This document shows positions 59,185 to 64,000 of a stretch of DNA of 64,000 bases, piece by piece. Position numbers and translations under genes: made by a program. How positions within the stretch are numbered: position 1 is the first letter of the stretch; each line of letters opens with the position of its first letter. The notes beneath the pieces were generated by a model. That model worked only from the letters and a program-made list of their open reading frames with translations. It ran no database searches and was not told the DNA's origin. Origin of the DNA: Tepidamorphus sp. (GTDB taxonomy: Bacteria; Pseudomonadota; Alphaproteobacteria; Rhizobiales; Tepidamorphaceae); contig JANQKY010000085.1 of the NCBI GenBank assembly GCA_028280885.1, positions 1 through 64,000 on the forward strand, given 5' to 3'.

Positions 59185-60453
59185 CTACCGCTCCAGAATG
59201 ATCACCGAGCAGGCCGCCTCGTCGAAGCCGATGACGCCGCCGCCGTTCTCGGCAAGGGCGATGCGCGGCACGCCGTCACCATTCAGGCCCGCCGCCTGGC
59301 GTGGGCCGGCCTCGCCGCGCAGTTGCAGCATCAGTTCGGCGATCATCGACAGGCCCGTCGCCCCGACCGGGTGGCCCTTGGAGACGAGCCCGCCCGACAG
59401 GTTGACCGGCCGCGATCCGCCCAGCGCCGTCGCGCCGCTTTCCATATAGGCGCCGCCGTCGCCCTCCGGACAGAAGCGCAGCATCTCGGACTGATAGATC
59501 TCGCAGAAGCTGGTGGCGTCATGCACCTCCGCGATCTCGATCTCATCCGGCCTCAAGTCGGCCAGCCTGTAGGCCTTGTCGGCGGCGATGCGGGACAGCC
59601 CGGGCTCGTCGAGATCGCGATACTTGCCGCCCGACAGGGTCGAGGCCCTGACCTTCACGGCCCGGTCGCGCACGGCTTCGGGCTGGGCCTTCAGAAAGTC
59701 CGCCGAGCACAGGAGCGCGGCCGCCGCGCCGTCGCCGATGGGGGCGCACATCGAGCGGGTGAGCGGCCAGGACACGAGCCGGTCCTGCAAAGCCTCGTCG
59801 ACCGAGACCTCGAACCGATACTGTGCCTTCGGGTTCATCGATCCGTGATGGTGGTTCTTGGAGGCGGCAATCGCGATCTGGCGCTCGGTCGTGCCGTACC
59901 GTTTCATGTGATAGGCGGCCTGCATGGCGTAGGTGTCCATGAACACGGTGCCGCCGCCGGCATTCGGCTTGAACGGCTTGCCGGAGGCCGCGCCGGCCTT
60001 TGCGTAGTAGGCGTGCCAGTCGGCGGGATCGAGCTGGTCGATGCCGCCCTCGAAGATCTCCAGCGTCTTGTCGGCCGCATCCGGCACGTAGGTCTTTTCC
60101 ACGCCGATCGCCAGCGATAGCTCGGCCTGGCCGGACAGCACGTCCTTCCAGGCGCCGTGGAAGGCCATCGAGGCGGTCGCGCAGCCGCCCTCGACATTGA
60201 TGATCGGCACGCGCTCGGGAAACAGGCCGTCGCGCACCAGTGGCGTGAAACAGACCTGGCCGCGAATGTTGCGCTGGCCGAAGGTGCCCATGCCGCAATT
60301 GCCGAACCAGGCATTGTCGATATCGCTGCCGGCTTCCAGCCCGGCATCCTCCAGAACACCGAGATAGGCTTCCCGCGTCAGGTCCTTGAAGCTTGCGTCC
60401 GGCAGCTTGGCGAATGCCGTGCTGGCGGCGCCGAGGACATAGACATCGCGCAT
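59185..60453 (-). CDS. Thiolase-family protein (SCP-x/lipid-transfer-type)
   Basis: 422 residues. Thiolase fold: INVEGGCATASMAFHGAWKD holds the nucleophilic cysteine region (C in GGCATAS), and GGLVSKGHPVGATGLSMIAE the catalytic His (usually H-P-x-G-A-T). AEVHDATSFCEIYQSEML precedes it. Its form is like the acetyl-CoA acyltransferase/SCP-x group active on branched or sterol-like acyl-CoAs, not a short-chain AtoB. The last of four leftward genes of an acyl-CoA operon; five bases after the reductase gene. Confidence 0.9.
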   Translation of the reverse strand: MRDVYVLGAASTAFAKLPDASFKDLTREAYLGVLEDAGLEAGSDIDNAWFGNCGMGTFGQRNIRGQVCFTPLVRDGLFPERVPIINVEGGCATASMAFHGAWKDVLSGQAELSLAIGVEKTYVPDAADKTLEIFEGGIDQLDPADWHAYYAKAGAASGKPFKPNAGGGTVFMDTYAMQAAYHMKRYGTTERQIAIAASKNHHHGSMNPKAQYRFEVSVDEALQDRLVSWPLTRSMCAPIGDGAAAALLCSADFLKAQPEAVRDRAVKVRASTLSGGKYRDLDEPGLSRIAADKAYRLADLRPDEIEIAEVHDATSFCEIYQSEMLRFCPEGDGGAYMESGATALGGSRPVNLSGGLVSKGHPVGATGLSMIAELMLQLRGEAGPRQAAGLNGDGVPRIALAENGGGVIGFDEAACSVIILER

Positions 60454-60458
60454 GGCCG

Positions 60459-61457
60459 CTACTCTCCGTCTGACGTCGGCATGACCAGGATCTTGCCCGA
60501 CCGACCGGGCCGGGCGGCGTGGGCAAGCGCGTCCGATATCTCCTCGAAGGAATAGCGCGCCTCGACAGGCGTGTTGAGCGCGCCGCTGGCAAGGCGCTTG
60601 GCGAGTCGCCGGTAGATCTCCGGTGCGCTGCCCGCGCCTTCGGCCTGGAACCAGTGCGACAGCCAGAAGCCGCGCAGGCGCACATCGCGAAACACGAGGT
60701 GAAACGGATCGATCCGGCAGGCCTCGCCGCTGAGCAATCCGTAGTTCACGACCAGCCCCGACTCCGCGAGGGCTGCGGCAAGGCCGTCCGTTGCCGTGCC
60801 GCCGATCGCGTCGATGGCAAGGCGCGGCCGGGCCGCGCCGGTGATCTCGCCGACCCTTGCCGCCAGCCGCTCGGGATCGGTCCCGTCATCGATCAGGACG
60901 GCATCGGCGCCGAGCGCCTCAAGCATGGCGACCGGGCCGTCCCGCCGGACGATGTTCACCGTCCGAAACCCGCTGTCGTGGGCGGCGAGGATAAGGTTCT
61001 GGCCGACGGCGGAATTGGCGGCGTTCTGGATAACCCAGTCGCCGGCCTCAAGGTCGACCAGCGTCAGCATCGCTTCGGCCGTCGCCGGATTGGCCTTCAG
61101 CATGGCGGCCTGTTCGATATCGGTATCGGCGGGGAGCTTCAGCAGCGCCGCCGGCCGGGCAGCGATCTTCTCGCGCCAGCAACTGCCGCCGAACGGCACG
61201 ACGATATCGCCCTCGGCGAAACCCTCGACGCCGCCGCCGACCGCCTCGACCCGCCCGGCGCCTTCGAAGCCCGGAATGGCCGGCAGGTCCGGCCGCACGC
61301 CGTAGCGGCCCTCGATCGACAGGAGGTCGGCCGGATTGATCGGCATCGCGGCCATGCGGACCAGCACCTTGCCGGGTTCGGCCTGCGGGTCCGGCCGCTC
61401 GGCGACATGGGCGACGGTACTCGGGTCGCCGAACCGGTCGAATTCGATTACGCGCAT
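60459..61457 (-). CDS. MDR-family zinc-type or quinone-reductase-like oxidoreductase
   Basis: 332 residues from ATG 61457 (AAGGGTGAAACCACG ahead). VIEFDRFGDPSTVAHVAERP, MPINPADLLSIEGRYG, PGFEGAGRVEAVG, and AVGQNLILAAHDSGFRTVNI (dinucleotide-binding site) are typical of the MECR/2-enoyl-reductase branch of medium-chain dehydrogenases. It could reduce trans-2-enoyl-CoA. Located between the CoA ligase and the thiolase, in one operon. Confidence 0.85.
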   Translation of the reverse strand: MRVIEFDRFGDPSTVAHVAERPDPQAEPGKVLVRMAAMPINPADLLSIEGRYGVRPDLPAIPGFEGAGRVEAVGGGVEGFAEGDIVVPFGGSCWREKIAARPAALLKLPADTDIEQAAMLKANPATAEAMLTLVDLEAGDWVIQNAANSAVGQNLILAAHDSGFRTVNIVRRDGPVAMLEALGADAVLIDDGTDPERLAARVGEITGAARPRLAIDAIGGTATDGLAAALAESGLVVNYGLLSGEACRIDPFHLVFRDVRLRGFWLSHWFQAEGAGSAPEIYRRLAKRLASGALNTPVEARYSFEEISDALAHAARPGRSGKILVMPTSDGE

Positions 61458-61473
61458 CGTGGTTTCACCCTTA

Positions 61474-63111
61474 TCACGCGGCAACGCTCCGCTTCTTGCG
61501 ATCGCGCAGGTCATGGGCATGGTCGCGCGGATCGGTGTCGTCTGGAAAGATCAGGCCTTTTTGAATCTTCTGTGTGCCGGTGCGCGGCAGGTCTTCAACG
61601 AAGGCGATCCAGCCGGGACGCTTGAAATAGGCGAGCCGGTCGCATGTCGCCTCGAAGATCGCCTCGGCGCGCTCGGCGCTCGGCTCAAGGCCTTCCGAAA
61701 GAACGATCGCGGCCAGCACCTCCTCGTCGCGCAGATCGTCCGCGACCGCCAGCACCGCGACCTGGGCGACGCCGTCATGGCCGATCAGCGCATTCTCGAC
61801 CTCGGCCGCCGAGATGTTCTCGCCCGAGCGGCGGATGATGTTCTTCTTGCGCTCGACGAAATGGAGCAGGTCGGTGTCGTCCTGGGTGACGACGTCGCCG
61901 GTATGGAACCAGCCGCCGCGCCAGACCCGTTCGGTCTCCGCCGCGTCCTTCAGGTATCCGGCGAAGAACCCCTGGCGCGGATCGTCGCCGGCGGCACGCA
62001 CCACCAGTTCGCCGGGCGTGCCGCGCGGCACCTCGCGATCCTGATCGTCGACGACTTTCGCCAGATACTGCTCGGTCGGCCGGCCGAAGGCGCGGGTCGT
62101 GATCGAGCGCGGCTCATAGGCATCGGCCAGGAACCGCCCCGTCTCCGTCATGCCCCAGACCTCGACCATGGCGATGCCGAAGCGCTCCTCGAAGCGGACA
62201 TGCAGGTCCGGATCGAGACCGGCGCCGAGACCGAACTTGGCGGTGTGCTCGCGTTCCTCGGCGCAAGGGGCGGCCTTGAGCAGGATCGGCGGCACGACGC
62301 CGAGATAGTGCAGCCCGGTCGCCTGCGTGGCGACGAGATCGGCCCACCATGTGCCGGCATGAAAGCGATCGGGCATGATCAGGCAGTTTCCCGTCAGGAT
62401 AAGGGCCGTGATCGTGTTGATCCCGGCATTGACGTGGAACACGGGCAGCGGCACGAACAGGCGCTCCGCGTCCGGTGTCAGGGTCAGCCTGCCGCCGAGC
62501 TCGGCATACCATCGGCCGGTGGTGAGGTGATAGGCGTTGTCGATGAGGCAGCCCTTTGGCCGCCCGGTCGTGCCGGAGGTGTAGATGACGGCGGCTTCCG
62601 TGGATCGGCCGGGGCGCGCGTCGCGGGGGTCGTGCGGGGCGGTCGGCAGGCTGTCGACCCCGTCCTCCGCGATCGCGACCGGGACGGGGCGCTGAAGCGC
62701 GTCCGCCACGTCCTTCAGCCTTCTCGCATGACCGGGATGGGTCACGGCGAGGACCGCCTCGGAATGGTCGAGCAGATAGGCCAGTTCATGCGGCAGGTAG
62801 TCCGGATTGACCGGCACCTGGCTGACGCCGAGGGCATTGAGCGCGAGCTGGTGAAAGAAATGCGCCGGCCGGTTGTCGAGCATCAGCGCGACGCGGTGGC
62901 CGGGCCCGTAGCCCGCCGCGCGATAGGCCTTGATCAGCGTCGTGACTTGCTCAGCGGCGGCGGCGTAGGTGATGTCGAGCCCGCCCGGATGATAGTCGCG
63001 CCCCGGCCGCGCGGGGATGCGCAGAAACAGGTTGTCGCCGCGCGTCGCCGCCGTTTCCGCAAAGGCGTCGTAATAGGTATCCGGGCCGGTATCAGGGGGC
63101 GCCATGACCAT
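61474..63111 (-). CDS. AMP-forming acyl-CoA synthetase/ligase
   Basis: 545 residues. VIYTSGTTGRPKG is the phosphate-binding motif, VWGMTETGRFLAD the adenylate region, GWFHTGDVV the hinge approach, and RTGTQKIQKG contains the catalytic C-terminal lysine. Activates a carboxylic acid with ATP and CoA; CaiC-like by overall style. ATG 63111 (a second ATG at 63105) lies three bases after the upstream thiolase stop, implying coupled translation. Acid unknown. Confidence 0.92.
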   Translation of the reverse strand: MVMAPPDTGPDTYYDAFAETAATRGDNLFLRIPARPGRDYHPGGLDITYAAAAEQVTTLIKAYRAAGYGPGHRVALMLDNRPAHFFHQLALNALGVSQVPVNPDYLPHELAYLLDHSEAVLAVTHPGHARRLKDVADALQRPVPVAIAEDGVDSLPTAPHDPRDARPGRSTEAAVIYTSGTTGRPKGCLIDNAYHLTTGRWYAELGGRLTLTPDAERLFVPLPVFHVNAGINTITALILTGNCLIMPDRFHAGTWWADLVATQATGLHYLGVVPPILLKAAPCAEEREHTAKFGLGAGLDPDLHVRFEERFGIAMVEVWGMTETGRFLADAYEPRSITTRAFGRPTEQYLAKVVDDQDREVPRGTPGELVVRAAGDDPRQGFFAGYLKDAAETERVWRGGWFHTGDVVTQDDTDLLHFVERKKNIIRRSGENISAAEVENALIGHDGVAQVAVLAVADDLRDEEVLAAIVLSEGLEPSAERAEAIFEATCDRLAYFKRPGWIAFVEDLPRTGTQKIQKGLIFPDDTDPRDHAHDLRDRKKRSVAA

Positions 63112-63114
63112 GGC

Positions 63115-64000
63115 TCAGCGCTTCAGGTTCTCGATCAGCATGGCCATGCCTTGCCCTGCGCCCAGGCACATCGACAGCACCGCGTAGCGGCCGCCGGTAT
63201 CGGCGAGGTGATGCATCGCCGTCATCGTCATGCGGATACCGGTGAGCCCCGGCGGATGGCCGAGCGAGATGCCGCCGCCATAGAGGTTGTGTTTCTCGCG
63301 CGGAATGCCGAGATGGCGCTCGGCATGCAAGTTGACGACGGCGAAGGCCTCGTTGATCTCGAAATAGTCGATATCGTCGACGGTCATCTTCTGCCGGTCG
63401 AGCAGCTTGCCGATCGCCGGCACCGGACCGTGGCCCATGATCCGCGGCGGAACGCCGACCACGGCGTAGTCGATCACCCGGGCCTCCGGCGCGGCGCCCT
63501 GGGATTCCAGCGCCTGCCGGTTCGCGACGACGAGGAAGCCGGCGCCATCGGTAACCCCGCTGGCATTGCCGACCGTCACCTTGCCGTTTTTGCGGAAGGC
63601 CGGGCGCAGTGTCGCGAGCTTTTCCGGCGTCGCGTCCCGGCGGGGATATTCGTCGACCGAGAAATCCGCGACCGCGCCGCGCCGGCCGGCCGGCACCTCG
63701 ACGGGCTCGATCTGCCGCGCCAGGAAGCCGCTGTCGATCGCGGCGATGGCGCGCTCCTGGCTCATCGCGCCCCAGTCGTCCATGTCCTCGCGGGTATACT
63801 GGAACTCCTCGGCCAGGTTTTCCGCCGTTTCGCCCATGTAGTCCTGGCTGAACGGGCAGCGATAGGCCCAGTCCAGCATATCCTCCATTTCGACGGGACC
63901 GCGCTTGCGGCCCCAGCGCATGTCGGTCACCACATGGGGCACCCGCGAATAGTTCTCCGCCCCGCCGGCAAGCGCGATCCGGCTCTGGCCGTCGCGGATC
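63115..64000 (-). CDS. Acetyl-CoA acetyltransferase (thiolase), partial
   Basis: The reading frame runs past the right window edge, so the N-terminus is missing. 294 visible residues. Right-edge translation IRDGQSRIALAGGAENYSRV reads directly into PHVVTDMRWGRKRG. GISLGHPPGLTGIRMTMTAM contains the catalytic HPxG (here GHPPG), NEAFAVVN is the N-E-A-F loop, and LSMCLGAGQGMAMLI the C-terminal catalytic cysteine. Length and motifs are those of an acetyl-CoA C-acetyltransferase of the FadA/AtoB type. First visible gene of the leftward acyl-CoA operon. Confidence 0.92.
   Translation of the reverse strand, partial: IRDGQSRIALAGGAENYSRVPHVVTDMRWGRKRGPVEMEDMLDWAYRCPFSQDYMGETAENLAEEFQYTREDMDDWGAMSQERAIAAIDSGFLARQIEPVEVPAGRRGAVADFSVDEYPRRDATPEKLATLRPAFRKNGKVTVGNASGVTDGAGFLVVANRQALESQGAAPEARVIDYAVVGVPPRIMGHGPVPAIGKLLDRQKMTVDDIDYFEINEAFAVVNLHAERHLGIPREKHNLYGGGISLGHPPGLTGIRMTMTAMHHLADTGGRYAVLSMCLGAGQGMAMLIENLKR

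Noticed and set aside
58870..60120. 416-codon forward frame across the repeat block and thiolase gene
   Set aside because: It is antisense to the thiolase, whose catalytic motifs are intact on the minus strand.

Overview
The window is high-GC DNA (roughly 65%) with dense, short-spaced operons and a gene repertoire typical of Alphaproteobacteria. The best lineage indicators are a TauR/Tpa/Xsc taurine pathway, a Caulobacter-like XylD-type dehydratase, FCD-type GntR regulation, LytTR and DUF3302 membrane proteins, and intergenic REP-like palindromes. Hyphomicrobiales-like is my best guess; the species cannot be told. No tRNA, rRNA, CRISPR array, insertion sequence or phage gene was seen. Genes run off both window edges.

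Layout. 1-15.0 kb: a cell-surface locus. It has a partial protein with a glycosyltransferase-associated domain, a methyltransferase, ManC (GDP-mannose supply), a LuxR-type regulator, one GT2 and two GT4 glycosyltransferases, a compact RTX calcium-binding protein, and the ABC and HlyD parts of a type I secretion system followed by a 90-residue protein. The arrangement suggests coordinated production of a surface glycan and a secreted RTX protein. Short in-frame tandem repeats of 12-15 bp recur here. 15.0-24.0 kb: a secreted protein of unknown function, then sugar-acid and hydroxyacid catabolism (IlvD/Edd dehydratase, NAD malic enzyme, 3-hydroxyisobutyrate-dehydrogenase family, SDR, tartrate/D-malate dehydrogenase family, Gfo/Idh). 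24.2-30.2 kb: a YiaW/YiaV-like DUF3302-HlyD pair, a membrane LytTR regulator, a membrane acyltransferase, an enolase-superfamily enzyme and a truncated SUMF1-like protein.

30.3-40.0 kb: a taurine module. TauABC imports taurine, Tpa gives sulfoacetaldehyde, Xsc gives acetyl phosphate and sulfite, and AckA (in the place where Pta is often found) can give acetate and ATP. TauR-like boxes, spaced 23-24 bp apart, lie upstream of tpa, tauR and xsc. TauC carries a periplasmic insertion of about 115 residues resembling VCBS/cadherin-like domains.

40.0-54.3 kb: an HMG-CoA-lyase-family gene with a GntR regulator, divergent from a CaiB/BaiF CoA-transferase. Next come an HTH/coiled-coil protein, a hydantoinase/oxoprolinase pair, an N-carbamoylsarcosine-amidase-like hydrolase, an RbsBAC-type ABC importer, a Gfo/Idh oxidoreductase and an outer-membrane protein. 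HyuA and the importer permease carry near-matching N-terminal coiled-coil tags, which hints that the enzyme may be tethered to its transporter. 54.7-58.6 kb: glycolate oxidase glcDEF. 58.6-59.2 kb: an intergenic repeat block. 59.2-64.0 kb: a leftward acyl-CoA operon (two thiolases, an MDR reductase, an AMP-forming CoA ligase).
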